Assembly (NCBI GenBank): GCA_025526915.1
Contig: JAHLKH010000031.1
Coordinates: 62,001 to 126,000 of the forward strand
From: Entophlyctis helioformis
Lineage: Eukaryota > Chytridiomycota > Chytridiomycetes > Chytridiales > Chytriomycetaceae
Length of the DNA stretch: 64,000 nucleotides
Direction: 5' to 3'
Shown here: positions 1 to 10,360 of the stretch, piece after piece
How positions within the stretch are numbered: position 1 is the stretch's first letter
Layout: each line of letters starts with the position of its first letter
Notes under the pieces: generated by a model
The model's input: only the letters and a program-made list of their open reading frames with translations
What the model was told of the DNA's origin: nothing
Databases searched by the model: none
Program-made: the position numbers and the translations under genes

Positions 1-802
1 TCATGGGCAGCGGCCCGCAGATCGGCCTCTCGCCCGCCGACGAGTTCAAGTTCGTCGTGCTCGTCAACCCCGTCGGCGACTACTACCGCGGGGCATCGGC
101 TCGCCCGTGCGCGCCGTCATCCAGCACGGCTTTGACCGCGCCGCCCCGCGCGGCACCGGCCACATCAAGCTCGGCGGCAACTACGCCCCGGCCCTCGGCC
201 CGACCCTCAAGGCCAAGAAGCAGGGCTACACCGTCATGCTGTTCCTCGATCCCAAGACCGGCCAGTACGTCGAGGAGTTTGCCACGTCCAACTTTGCCGC
301 CCTCTCCAAGCCCGACGACGCCGGCCGCCGCGTCTACGTCACGCCAAAGTCCCGCAGCATCCTGCAGTCCGTCACCAACCGCAGCCTCGCCGAGATTGCG
401 GCCAAGGTCTATGGCTGGACCGTCGAGCGCCGTCCCGTGCCGTGGACAGAGGTGCTGGCAGGCGCCTTTGACGAGGTGGTGGCCTGCGGAACCGCCGTCG
501 TCGTCACGCCCATCGGCTCCATTGACCGCGAGATCAGCACCGCCACCACCACCGCCACCGCGTCGTCGGTCGTGTCCAACGCATCCAATGCCGCCGTCTC
601 GACCGCCTCGGTCCCCATCGACGATCTGTGGAAGGACGCCGACGATGCCGACGATGCCGCTCTGCAGATCGAGAACGTCAAGATCGAGTCTGACTTTGTG
701 GGCTTCAAGGCGCTGCGGAAGACGTACCGCGATATCCAGACGGGCGACTTTGAGGGCTGGGAGGCGCTTGGCTGGATGCAGCCTGCCGAGGGCATCTGCT
801 GA
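1..802 (+). CDS. Branched-chain amino acid aminotransferase, C-terminal part, with a frame break
   Basis: C-terminal part of a class IV PLP-dependent branched-chain aminotransferase, which moves the amino group of Leu/Ile/Val to 2-oxoglutarate. The 5' end lies outside the window. The motif KLGGNYA, with the PLP-binding lysine, is at about 150-175. It is followed by a region matching the family pattern (YTVMLFLDPKTGQYVEE), and IQTG lies near the C-terminus. The stop is TGA at 800-802. The reading frame changes near position 90: frame 3 gives GDYYR and frame 2 resumes with GIGSPVRAV. One base appears to be missing in the GGGG run at 90-93, and no intron could fit there. This is either an assembly indel or a young inactivating mutation. 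The tail contains an unusual Thr/Ala/Ser-rich insertion before the last 60 residues. Confidence 0.75.
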   Translation, partial: HGQRPADRPLARRRVQVRRARQPRRRLLPRGIGSPVRAVIQHGFDRAAPRGTGHIKLGGNYAPALGPTLKAKKQGYTVMLFLDPKTGQYVEEFATSNFAALSKPDDAGRRVYVTPKSRSILQSVTNRSLAEIAAKVYGWTVERRPVPWTEVLAGAFDEVVACGTAVVVTPIGSIDREISTATTTATASSVVSNASNAAVSTASVPIDDLWKDADDADDAALQIENVKIESDFVGFKALRKTYRDIQTGDFEGWEALGWMQPAEGIC

Positions 803-976
803 TCTGAATGTGCATGACTTGTGAATCCTGCCACATACTCCTGGACAAGGCATCGAATGAAGATCCATTGTCTGCGCATTGGCATTTGTTTGTGCATGCG
901 ATGATCGCTCACGTCCGGATCTTGCCCAACAACAACAACAACAACAAGTGCAGCCCTTCTTCACGACACGACCAGC

Positions 977-1932
977 ATGGCACCACCACCAGCGCAGCCA
1001 CCTGCAGCAGACAAGAAGAAGAATGCCGTCCACGAAGACTGCATCTGGTTCGTTGCTCGTCCCTGCGTCTCCTGATGGCCTGCCAGCGTGCACGCCACTG
1101 ACACTCTTGTGCACAACGCTGGATGGCATGCTGTTGCGTGACAAGGCGTCTGCGTATCAACTCGGAGATGCAGACGCCAGCCAACTGGGAGCGCACGTGG
1201 GGCTTTATGCGCGAAGACTACCAGGCAACTGGCAGCAAGGCTGCATCGACCAAGGCAAGCACGAGCATCTCCCCGCCATGACCACCAGCAGCATCGTCTT
1301 CTCCCTGCTGCCATCAACCATCATGTCAACAAGCCAAACTGACGCCTGTTTGTCAGACGCGATCCAGGCTGGGGCTCGGTCAAGCTTCCGCCCGTCACTG
1401 GCGCGACACCGCCAGACAACACGGACAAGGGCCCACGCAATCCGGCGTCGCACCTGCCATCGCGTCTCAGTGCCGGCCTCGACCAACACAAGGACGTCCT
1501 CACCAAGTGTACCTCCTCAGCTCCAACGTGAACCAAATCCTGCACCGACGCACGCCTATGCAGAAATACTACCTGCCCACCACCACGTCGCACGCGTACG
1601 GCTGGCGATACATGCCGGAAGCTGACATGACGCCCAGCACCGTGCCCGCTCTCGTCGACCCCGCCGATGCCCTCCGCGCTGCCAACCGCCGCGACATGGA
1701 GGCGCGTCTCGATGCCAAGCGGCAGCTCGTGCACCAGCCCGACTACGTGCGCGAGCGCTGGTCGGGCATGCCGCCCGGCCTTGTTCCTGAAGACGTCGAG
1801 GCAGAGTACCGCGACTCTATCGCCAAGCAGGCCAGCCAGCTCGTGTACACGCTCGAAAAGTTTGGCACCAACGCACGTCGGCGGCGTGATGTGCAGTCGT
1901 GGTGGGGCGGCTGCATGGAGTCGTTGTATTGA
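977..1932 (+). CDS. CIMIP1/LLC1 (C20orf85)-like ciliary microtubule protein
   Basis: Small spliced gene resembling the LLC1/C20orf85 family, known in animals as ciliary microtubule inner protein 1. Exon 1 starts at ATG 977 and ends at 1047 with HEDCIW. Exon 2 (1146-1254) gives RLRINSEMQTPANW followed by ERTWGFM, matching the family block RL...SE....NW..NWGF. Exon 3 begins near 1385 and exon 4 ends at TGA 1932. Exon 4 carries TPMQKYYLP and AYGWR, matching the C-terminal TPVEKY...GWR block. Intron 1 is 98 nt. Intron 2 (1255-1384) would be GC-AG with donor AAG|GCAAGC. The last join near 1507-1520 is unresolved: the frames differ and only a 14-nt gap separates them. Family assignment rests on short motifs remembered from the human protein. 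Presence of the gene implies a motile flagellum. Confidence 0.6.
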
Positions 1933-2476
1933 CCAGCCGGCCGTTGCATTGAGTATTCAGGAAGGGTTGTGTTCGTTAATAAAACGGCCGTGCAGCGTCG
2001 GGCTTGGGTTGGCAGAAGTAGCGGCAGGCTTCTTTGTGGATAAGAAACCTTCATTCCAAGTGCTCGCTGTGCACGCCATACCAGCCATGACACAGGCTCG
2101 TTGGCAACACTGTGCACCATGGCATGCCGTGTCGGTGCATGTCCCACATTCTCGTGTGTTTCAATGGCGCTTGTTGGACGATCGCGTCGAGTGGATCTTG
2201 TCCTCACAGCCACAAAGCTACCAAGCAGCTGTGGCAATGCAGACGACGCAGACGACAGACCACGCAGCAACGGCAGCAGCAAGCAACAAGCATGTGCGCC
2301 GTCTGCAGAGCCAGCTGCAGACCACTGCCGAGCAGCGGGCTGTGGTCGAGCAGGTCGTTGGAGCGAGTGGCGGCCTTGCCGTCGAGCCAGGACAGCCAGG
2401 GTGCCAGGACAGCCACCAGCCAAGCGACTCAAAGCAGCAGCAGCAACAACGACTGCACAGCTAGGTGTGCCTCGCT

Positions 2477-3802
2477 ATGTGGTGCCGCCAGCCACGGCGA
2501 CCTTGCGTTGGCAGCAGCCACTGGGACGGCAAGCCCGCCGAGATCCACGCCATGATCCTCAAGCACGCCGGCCCGCTCACTCGCTTCCTGTGCGGACTGC
2601 TCGGCGACACGGACACACTCGACGAAGCGACCAAGCTGCAGCTGTGGACCGATGCGCTCAAGATGGACTGGCAGGGCGATCTGGCGCTGCTGCCTGATGC
2701 CAACCTGACGGCCGACAACGGGCTGCTCCTCGCACACTCTCGCTCCATGTACGACCGTCTCTGCAAACGCTTTCCTGACTACACCGAGCCCTCGTATGCG
2801 AGAAGCGACGCATACAACAACAACCATGTCAACACATTTTTCTCTGTCTCTCACTGGCACAGCAGTCGGCTGATGCTCATTCCCATGCGACACGGCTGGT
2901 TCGATCTGGTCGACTTTACGTATCCGATCACACTCGCTCAGATGGCCATCCGCTTTGGATGCCTTGATCTGCTCAAGCATCTCGACGACAAGTACAAGAT
3001 ACTCCAAGACTGGATGGCAAAGCACGTTCCGACAAGCACGTACTGGCACGAGGCAGTCGACGAGGCAGCGCGCTATGGGCATCTGGATGTTTTGCAGTAC
3101 CTGTTTGATCTCGGTGTTACGCGATGCACGACAAAGGCGATGGATTGCGCGGCTGCCAACGGCCATCTGCCCGTTGTCATCTGGCTCCACGACAATCGAA
3201 CTGTAAGATGCACGACTTATGCAATGGATGGTGCTGGTAGCAACGGCCACCTTCATGTCGTCAAGTGGCTCCACGAGAACACGGCGGCAGGATGCACGAC
3301 TGATGCGATGGACCTGGCGGCCAAGTATGGGCATTATGATGTGCTCAAGTGGCTTCATGCCAACAGGACAGAAGGATGCACGACAAAGGCGATGCGCGAT
3401 GCTGCGTATGGCGGTCATCTGCATGTCGTCAAGTGGCTCCACGAGATCCGCGGTGAACCGTGCACGTCTGGCGCACTGGATGACGCCATTTACCAAGGAC
3501 ACATGGACATCGTCAAGTACATGCACTCCAAGGGCATCCGCGCATCAAACGACGCCATTGATAGCTCGTCCAAAAATGGCGATGCCAAGATGCTGCAGTA
3601 CTTGTTGGATTATGGATACGAATTTGAGCTCGATGCACTCGACAACGCCAAGACTGCCGCCATCGCCAACATTCTCCTTGGCAGTCTCACGCTTGACAGG
3701 GCACAGACGCTGCTTGCCCGCGCGAAACAAGGAGAAGGCAACAAGACAACCATCAAGCGAATCGAGTCGACCATCAAGAAGTTGCAGAAGCCACGCAAGT
3801 GA
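2477..3802 (+). CDS. Ankyrin-repeat protein 1 with DWQGDL-type N-terminal domain
   Basis: The frame is open from 2465, and the first ATG at 2477 gives about 441 residues. The N-terminus has an F-box-like stretch (HWDGKPAEIHAMI) and then a block shared with the other two ankyrin genes here: AGPLTRFLCG, W at about residue 60, DWQGDLALLP and MYDRL. From about residue 200 there are six or seven ankyrin repeats of the form CTT.AMD.AA..GHL.VV.WLH. The C-terminus is basic. The true N-terminus is uncertain. An in-frame TAG at 2462-2464 sits directly before the open frame. The stretch before it, from ATG 2239, looks like a coiled coil, and the +1 frame holds a possible nuclear signal (PPAKRLK). The gene may therefore have lost an N-terminal part through frame breaks, or have an unrecognised intron. 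A protein-protein interaction role is inferred from the fold only. Confidence 0.75.
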   Translation: MWCRQPRRPCVGSSHWDGKPAEIHAMILKHAGPLTRFLCGLLGDTDTLDEATKLQLWTDALKMDWQGDLALLPDANLTADNGLLLAHSRSMYDRLCKRFPDYTEPSYARSDAYNNNHVNTFFSVSHWHSSRLMLIPMRHGWFDLVDFTYPITLAQMAIRFGCLDLLKHLDDKYKILQDWMAKHVPTSTYWHEAVDEAARYGHLDVLQYLFDLGVTRCTTKAMDCAAANGHLPVVIWLHDNRTVRCTTYAMDGAGSNGHLHVVKWLHENTAAGCTTDAMDLAAKYGHYDVLKWLHANRTEGCTTKAMRDAAYGGHLHVVKWLHEIRGEPCTSGALDDAIYQGHMDIVKYMHSKGIRASNDAIDSSSKNGDAKMLQYLLDYGYEFELDALDNAKTAAIANILLGSLTLDRAQTLLARAKQGEGNKTTIKRIESTIKKLQKPRK

Positions 3803-5391
3803 TGCTTGAGGTGCTGTGCGGTCGATTGGTGGATGTCCAAGTCTTTCCATTGGAATGAAGGCGTGATGGTCATGTTGGTGAGAGTGTTGGTGAGCCGAGC
3901 AGATGTGGCTCAGTTCAAGACGAGTGCCAGCAATCTCAACAAGAGGGACTGTGGATGGATCGCTTGTGTCAGTCAGTCTGGCTGTCTGGCTGTCCAGGAT
4001 CTGTATCTTGCTGCACTCGCACAAGCTGTCTTGGCATTGTGGCTGGCTGCGTCACTGTGCATCTGAGAATGCCACAGCGCATGGCTGACCACAAGGCTCT
4101 TGCCAATGCCAGCGTGTTGGGATCTCTGGCACTATGGACATTGGTCGCAAGGCAAGGTGCCAGCCATCCAAGGGCGAGCAGGCGTGTGACGCTGCAACTG
4201 CACAGCGGCTGCAGACGCGGCGGGCGAGACGGGTTTCGTTGCGTGGGATGCCGCTGCGCTGGTTTGTCTTTGATTCGCAACGTTCATCCAGCACGTGGAC
4301 AGCCGCATCAGACGAACGGATGCAGCGGGCTGTGGTGCAAGAGTGCTGCTGCTGCAAGAGTGCTGCTGCTGCTGCACACGGGATGGTCCACATGGACAGC
4401 ATGCTCGTGTCCATGCCACACCGTGCAGCGCCGTTCCACACCACGCAGCTTGCACGCAGACCGGCAGCAGCATCAAGCACAGCAGCAAGCAGCTGGTTCG
4501 TTGCCAGCAAGGGCAGCAGTGGTCGCATCGCCAGCAAGGGCACAGACGGCGATGCTGCCCAGCCGTGCTCGCATGGCCACTCTGCCCGCATGCCACACAG
4601 CCGCTGTGTGCGACCACAGCCACGGCAGCCGATGCAAGCCGCTCGCCCACAGATCAGCAAGCGGCTCATGGCTCGGCGGTCTCTGTCTGCTGTGCGTCAT
4701 TCCACAAGCCGATGCACGAGACGCTGCGACGATCCAGCACAGCCAGCACCAGCCAGCCAAGTCGCTGCAAGTGCACTCATCGCAGCACAACATGCATGCT
4801 CAAGTGGACGAGACGGCCGGCTGGCTCGCATCGTCGGCACAACGGATCAACAGACCAAACCGCAGACCAAGACAACACCGATGGGCGATCGCGGCAGCCA
4901 CAGACACGGCCATGATGCCATGCCATGCACCGACAGACACGGCTGCATCGCTTCTCGTTGCGTTCAGCAGCACAAGACACGCAATCAGGAAGGCAGCAGG
5001 CAGGAGGGCAGGAGGACACTATGGACAGGATGGCGTCAACCGCACACAGCCACACATGGCATCACGGCGTGCCCATCGGACGCGTTGTGTCTGTCATCGT
5101 CATCTGCAATGGACGCTCGGATCTGGACCACCAATGGCACAACCTCCGCTCCTCGCGCATCATGCCAGCACGCCATCACACACACACGCACCCCCTCGCT
5201 CCGCCAGACCGCCCACAAACCCCATCCCACAACCGTTTCGGGCTGGACAGTCGCATCCTTTATCTCCTGGCGACGGCATCCAGACATCGTGGCGGGACGG
5301 AGCATAGGCCAATGGACATGGACGCGGATGGGCAGCCTCTATACTGAACGATAGAGTTTCAAGGCGGGTGGAGGACTAGTGCCTCTGCTCA

Positions 5392-5449
5392 AACCCCCAC
5401 AGCCGGACCTGTGGGGGTTGGGGGCCAACCTTCCAAAAGGGAGGTTGGC
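5392..5449. repeat. Two adjacent perfect-stem hairpins
   Basis: AACCCCCACA (5392-5401) is followed after 8 nt by its exact reverse complement (5410-5419). Immediately after, GCCAACCT (5424-5431) is matched by AGGTTGGC (5442-5449) around a 10-nt loop. A T-rich stretch (TCTTTTGCTTTT) follows. The pair could fold in RNA or DNA. No known RNA family was recognised. Confidence 0.6.
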
Positions 5450-5463
5450 TCTTTTGCTTTTGC

Positions 5464-5515
5464 TGGATGCCTTGCTGGATGCCTTGCTGGATGGCTTTCT
5501 GGATGCCTTGCTGGT
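5464..5515. repeat. 12-nt tandem repeat (GGATGCCTTGCT type)
   Basis: About four imperfect copies of a 12-nt unit (TGGATGCCTTGC, with one variant TGGATGGCTTTC) run head to tail just after the paired hairpins. The minus strand would read as a repeated Gln-rich peptide, but no gene is supported. Confidence 0.6.
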
Positions 5516-5989
5516 GTTGGTGCTGCTGACTGACGGAGATGGTGTCATGGATAGCAAACTGGTGGCTGTCTGGTTGTCTGGCAGCCAAGAGAGAGTGCCT
5601 CGCAGATGCAGCTGTGGATAGGCGTGGAGCATAGAGACTGGAATGAAGAGACATGCGCTGTATCTGCCAGTCTGCCAAGCCGTCTTCAATGTTGAGCGAG
5701 CGACAGCCGAGGGCACACAGCAAGAAGCATGGCAGCTGTGCATGTGGCAGACACGAGTGCCGTCGTCACAGCAACGCGGAGGCTGGCTGCTATGTGATGG
5801 CATGCTGTGATGCAGCCATCTTGCGAGACACGCCGTCTCCCAGCGTCTGCGTGCCTGACGGTCTGTGTGAGCCGGTGCTCCTGGTGCTCCTAGCGCTGCA
5901 GCCAATGTCGTTGCGTCTGCGTCTCAGACTCTTGGTTTCCGACTGTCAGTGGCTGTCAGTCAGATCTGCACTTTGCATTCTGCATTGAA

Positions 5990-6400
5990 TGCGCCATTGG
6001 AGCGATCTCCATCCAACCTTCCATGGCTGGCTTGAATGGATCCTGACGTGCTCGACCGAGCGACTCGTGATGGCTGCATGCACGGCTCCATTCCATGTCC
6101 GTGATGGATGGCCAGCTGTTGATGCCATTGGCTGCTTGGCAAGTGTCGCCATTCGTCGCGTGGTTGTCGATCCGTTGCTGTTGGTGACAGCAAGATGGCG
6201 ATGATCAATGGGCTGCTGGGCAATCCTTCCATCAGCAATCCTATGTAGCACGGCACGCTGTCTGGCAATCGTGCTCTGCACAGTCGATTCGACAAACTCA
6301 CTGGGTCGGTCGTCCAAGAGAAACCGCACCACGCTGGCATGTCCCTGAGTGGCTGCTGCGTGGATGGCTGGTGGCGAGGATGGCCGAGAGTGCGGCAAGC
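5990..6400 (-). pseudogene. Possible ankyrin-repeat relic
   Basis: On the minus strand, about 6383-6306 reads PPAIHAAATQGHASVVRFLL, a good ankyrin repeat helix-turn-helix (AIHAAA..GH..VV..LL). Further downstream in the same frame a weaker repeat-like segment occurs (GAVHAAITSRSVEHVR). No start codon, N-terminal domain or full repeat array can be assembled. I read it as a decayed fragment of an ankyrin gene. Chance similarity is possible, since the recognised part covers only about 26 residues. Confidence 0.35.
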
Positions 6401-6734
6401 GAAGGCTTTTATGGCCGACATAGAGAAGACGCCACGGCGCGAGTGGAAGAATGCGCGGCAAAAGACAACAGCCGCCAGACAGCGAGTGCGCCAGCTGGCA
6501 GATGAGCGTCGGTGCTGTTGCTGCTCGTCGCAGCCTCGGACAGCTGGTGCGTGCGTGGATCTGTGGATGCCGCCGGAAGCCGCTGGAAGCCACTCTGGCA
6601 CTCGCCTTGTGGATCATCCGCGATGCATCGTGCGCAGTGGCGTGGCAAGCAAGCAGACTTGCATCTGCAGACACGATCCACAGACGGCATCAAGAGACTG
6701 GCATCTGAGCAAGACGGCATGCACGACAGCACAG

Positions 6735-6848
6735 GGCCGTGCGTAGATCCCTCAGACATGTCATCCCCCTAGTCCGACACGTCCATGGTGATGTATCCAT
6801 AAAGTACGCTGGAACACACCATGGACAGCCTGAAGAAACGTGCACATT
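6735..6848. repeat. Direct repeat copy A (about 112 bp)
   Basis: This segment is about 90% identical to 6982-7092. Shared blocks include GGCCGTGC, TAGATCCCTCAG, GTCCGACACGTCCA, GGTGATGTATCCATAAAG and TACGCTGGAACACACCATGG. The other copy spans the end of the LINE reading frame, so this one is probably the remnant of a second, strongly 5'-truncated LINE insertion in the same orientation. Confidence 0.75.
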
Positions 6849-6981
6849 GTGGACGCTTCTGGAGAGTGCCTGAAGGTGGCAGAAGCAGCGACAGGCAGCC
6901 TTTTTTTAGGTGATGCCAAAGTTCATTCCAAGAAGATTCCCAGTCCCCAAGACACTAGATGCCATACCCTTTCGAGCTTTA

Positions 6982-7092
6982 GGCCGTGCATAGATCCCTC
7001 AGTTATGTCCCCCTGGTCCGACACGTCCACGGTGATGTATCCATAAAGTACGCTGGAACACACCATGGGCAGCCTGAAGAAATGCGCACATT
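6982..7092. repeat. Direct repeat copy B, overlapping the LINE ORF end
   Basis: Second copy of the repeat at 6735-6848. On the minus strand it encodes the last residues of the LINE protein (FLQAAHGVFQRTLW to the stop at 6999) and the start of its 3' untranslated part. A T7 run at 6901-6907 (A7 on the element strand) may mark the element's 3' tail. Confidence 0.75.
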
Positions 7093-7769
7093 CGCGAGGC
7101 GAGTGGACGCACGTCTCCAGGTGCATTGACTTGTTGCCGGTCACCACAGAGCCAAGACTCTGTGATGTCCGCAACACCGGATAGAACTCCTCCGCCGAGG
7201 AGCGTTATGTACACTTGGTCGATTCTTGTAGATACTCGGATGGTCCTAAACGTAGCCAGAAGATCGTCGTCATAGCCGAGCGCGGCGAGAGCGGCGGGAT
7301 CGTTGGATTCGGGGAGTTTGTGTTCGATGGCTTCCGAGATCTGGGGCGAGGTTGGCGTCGTCGCGTTGGATGGCGAGGCCGGTGCAGCTGACGACAAAGT
7401 GAGCCCACTCGTGCGTGCCGTTCAGGCTCTGGTTGCAGAGGATGCAGCAGCCGTCGGTGAAGGGGTGGTTGGCGGCGAGGAGGTTGAGGCGGAGGGCGAA
7501 CTTGAGCGTCCACAGGCCGTCGATCCGGGCAAGCAGCAGAGTGCGGACGCCATCGGCAAGGTCGTAGCCGAAGCAAGGGGAGTTGGCGAAGCTGATGTCT
7601 GTGAACTGGCGGGCGAAGAAGGCGGTGGCGAGATCGGACTTGGGGGAGAGCAGGCTGGTACGGGCAATACGGAGGTTGGTGCGGTCGAGGATGGAGAAGG
7701 TGGGGAGGGGGTCGTTACGGGCAACAGGAGGAGCAAAGTCGGAGAGGTTGAGACGGTTGAACAGGAGGC

Positions 7770-9057
7770 GAGAAACCGAGTCCAGTAATGGCGACGGGCG
7801 GTGAATTCGGTGTTGTGGTGCTGGGAGAGGAGGGCGAGCGGGGTGCGGAGCGAGCGGGCCTTGCGGGACAGACGGAGACGAGCATCGACGGCGCGGGCAT
7901 CGACACTGAAGACGCTTGTTTCGATGAGCAGCGGGGCGACGGGAACCGAGCGAGGAGCCTTGCAGATCAGACGGACGCCGTTGTTGATGATGGTTTGCAG
8001 CGGGTTGAGGAGCGTGCGCTTGGAGCCGACAGCCTCGAGGCCGTAGCCGGCGACGCCGAGGGCCGATGCCTTGAAGACACGCAGCCGGACGTGGATGGGC
8101 AGCTTGGTGTTGGTGATGACCGGATGCAGCGAGGCGACCGCGTTGCGGAGCGACTTGGCCTTGGCGTTGATCCACGGCTTGAACGTGAGCTTGTCGTCGA
8201 TGGTGACGCCGAGGTAGACGTACTCGTGCTTGATCGGCACCTGGATGCCGTCAATGGTGAAGAGCGGAGCTGGAGGGGCAGGATGGGCAGGGAGGGGACG
8301 GCCACGGGCACGGGCACGGGCACGGGGAGGGCGAGGGGCATCGGGGTCGGGAGGGTCATCGGGGTCAAGAGGGTCATCAGGGCGATCATCATCAAAGGCA
8401 AAGCGCAGGATGGCGCACTTGGACACGCCAAAGGACATCTCCCATCTCTTGGCCCAGTCGACGACCGAGGTGAGGGCAGCGGTGAGGGTAGCGGGCGACT
8501 CGCACAGCAGGACAAGGTCGTCAGCAAAGAGCAGGCCGCGGATCTTCTTGTTTCGGCCGTTGCCAGCTTGGTCGACGCCTGGGATGTGGATCTCGGGGAC
8601 GCCGTCGAGGATGTCGTTGATGAAGAGGTTGAACAGGATCGGGCTGAGAGGACAGCCTTGGCGGACGCCGCGCTCGACCGGGAAGGACTCGGAGAGCGTC
8701 GAGCCCGCGCGAGCACGGGCTGTGGGGTTGGTGTAGAGAGCACGCAGGTAAGCAAGCATGCGCGGAGGGATCTGCAGCCGTTCCAGCTTCCAGAGCAGGG
8801 CCTCGAAGGGCACAGTGTCAAACGCCTTGCGCAGGTCAACAAAGGCGGCATAGGTGGGCAGGCCCACAGCACGACGACGCTGGATGATGTCGATGAGTGC
8901 ACAGATCTGCGCGGGGCACTCCTCTCGGCGGCGGAAACCTGCTTGTTCGTGCACCAGCAGGTCGTTGGCTTCAACAAGATCGTTGAGGCGAGCAGCGACG
9001 ATCTTGGACACGATCTTGAGGCCAGTGTTGATCAGCGAGATGCCGCGGTGGTCGTTT
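7770..9057 (-). pseudogene. LINE reverse transcriptase domain
   Basis: Open minus-strand frame with the classic RT blocks in order: HRGISLINTGLKIVSKI (block 2), QAGFRR, FVDLRKAFDTVPFEALLWKL (block 3-4), GVRQGCPLSPILFNLFIND (block 5) and the catalytic GLLFADDLVLL with its Asp-Asp pair. These are followed by YLGVTIDDKLTF and the thumb region. An Asp/Pro/Arg-rich low-complexity insert (about 8300-8400) interrupts the segment after the active site. Flanking parts of the same polypeptide lie in other frames, so this is scored as part of a broken element. Confidence 0.85.
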
Positions 9058-9069
9058 GGGGTCGAGTGG

Positions 9070-10280
9070 GTCGCCCTTCTTGGGAATGGAGACGATGGTG
9101 GACGAGGTCCAGCGGTCGGGGATCTTTGCCTGCAGGAAGATGGCATTGCACACACGGAGCAAGGCGGCAGCAGCAGGGTTGGGAGGAGGGTCAGCTGGTG
9201 GTGGTGGCTGCTGCAGGTACTCTTGGAGAGTCGGGAGAGGCTGGGGCGGCTGTTGTTGCTGCTGTTGCTGTTGCTGCTGCCGAGGCGGCTTGTACAGCAT
9301 GGTCTTGAAGAACGCTGCTGGCAGGCTGTCGTCGCCTGGCGCCTTGCGGGCCTGCATCTTGCGCAGAGTCGCGCTGATCTCGTTCCAGTCGAACGGGGCA
9401 TCGGCCTCCTCGGCGTGGCGTCTGACCACGCGGGACGGCTGCTGCAGGGTCGCACCCAGCCGCTCCCAGTGGTCGCGGTTGAGGCTGTTGGATTGAGCAG
9501 CGCTGGCAAGGTCTCTGTAGTGGTCAAGCCACACAGCGCAGATGTCGTCAGGCTCGTAGCTGATCAGGTCGGTGCCTGACCGGCGGATGGGCGACGTGAT
9601 GGCAGACGAGCGAGCGCCGCCCTTGGCCATGAAGCGGATCCTGGCCCAGGCCGCCCCACGCGAGAGTCGGCAAACATCTCGGAGAGGTTAGCCGTGTGCT
9701 TGCGCCAGGCAGCAGTGTCGTCCTGTCTGGAGAGCGTCCTGGCTGCCCGCTTGGCATCGCGAAAGGCGTCGAGTGCCGTGGCGACGGCCGCAGGGTCAGC
9801 GTGGCGATCCTCGGCGAGCGCACGCCAGGTGTTGTAGGCGACATGGCGAGCTTGCAGGGCTCGGACGGTGGCCGGCCTGAGCTTGCGGTGGAAGGCAGGT
9901 GCGTTAGCTGGCTGGCGGACCTGGGTATCGTCGGCGACTCTCTGGGCCGTCTCGACAAAGGCGTTGGTGAGCGTGTTGATGTCGGTGTCCTCAGGCAGAT
10001 CCGCCAGGGGCTGCCAGTAGTTGTGCGTCGCGATGGCAACCTCGCGCGCCTTGCAGAGAGCTGGATGGATGCGGGCGGGCGCCTCAGGAACAGGCAGAGG
10101 AGCAGCACGGAGGCGGGTGCGGATCGGCCAGTGGTCGGAGCAGTCGTGGTTCCTGTCCACACGAGTGCTGCAAAGCAGGGCAAGGGCAGCATCGTTAACC
10201 ACAAAGTGATCAATGGAGGACCATCTGGCGCCTTGTCTGAAGCCATGGCGCGTGGCAGGGCTGCCAGAAGCGACAGGCAG
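9070..10280 (-). pseudogene. LINE endonuclease C-terminus and pre-RT linker
   Basis: Two minus-strand frames join near 9655. The first (to about 10,280) gives the end of the endonuclease with SDHWPI, the usual last catalytic His motif, then a helical linker. The second (from about 9630) gives the region before the RT: an EISATLRKMQARKAPGDDSL block matching the conserved ...KAPG.D....FF motif, then a Gln/Pro run (about 9185-9290), and IPKKGDP just before the RT frame. A missing base in an AAA run (9055-9057) separates it from the RT frame. Confidence 0.75.
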
Positions 10281-10360
10281 CCACAGTGGCAAAAGAGAGA
10301 AACTGCCCAAGGATCGATGTCCAGCAGTCGAGCAAAATGGCGAGATGGGCAAAAGAAGAA

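Larger units (their letters stand above)
3803..6734. other. Gene-poor 2.9-kb stretch
   Basis: No protein family could be recognised here. Long open frames exist on the plus strand (for example 4134-5354), but their composition is what GC-rich, CAG/CA-rich DNA gives by chance: Ser, Ala, Arg, His and Cys in irregular order, with no domain and no splice logic. The stretch contains short CTG/CAG-rich runs near 4345-4375, the paired hairpins at 5392-5449, the 12-nt tandem repeat at 5464-5515 and an ankyrin-like relic near 6306-6383, all listed separately. A fast-evolving or spliced gene without known relatives cannot be excluded. Confidence 0.4.
6901..10290 (-). mobile_element. 5'-truncated APE-type LINE (non-LTR) retrotransposon
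   Basis: Read on the minus strand, the element begins inside the C-terminal part of an apurinic-type endonuclease (SSIDHFVVND, SDHWPIRTRL) near 10,280. It continues through a linker, a reverse transcriptase and a C-terminal CCHC-like knuckle (CILCNQSLNGTHEWAH...C), and ends at a stop near 6999, with A7 at 6907-6901. The N-terminal endonuclease and 5' region are missing, which is typical of aborted target-primed reverse transcription. The reading frame is broken at about 9655, 9057 (AAA run on the element strand), 7770 and 7370. As it stands the copy cannot encode a full protein unless these are sequencing errors. The RT block structure (RGISLINTG...AARL, FADD) is closest in style to L1/Tad-like fungal LINEs; the clade is not certain. 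Confidence 0.85.

Noticed and set aside
1507..1520. A 14-nt intron (GTGTACCTCCTCAG) that would join the last CIMIP1-like exons in frame
   Set aside because: Far too short for spliceosomal removal. An unresolved exon or a base error is more likely.
2239..3802. One continuous ankyrin gene 1 from ATG 2239 with stop-codon readthrough at 2462
   Set aside because: There is no sign of a readthrough context, and part of the likely N-terminus appears in a second frame, which points to frame breaks rather than recoding.
4134..5354. A 406-codon plus-strand open frame
   Set aside because: No domain, no regular codon pattern, and the same stretch is open in three frames, as expected for GC-rich CAG/CA-type DNA.
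7788..9308. A 506-codon plus-strand frame across the LINE
   Set aside because: It is the antisense shadow of the reverse transcriptase, whose catalytic blocks are on the minus strand.
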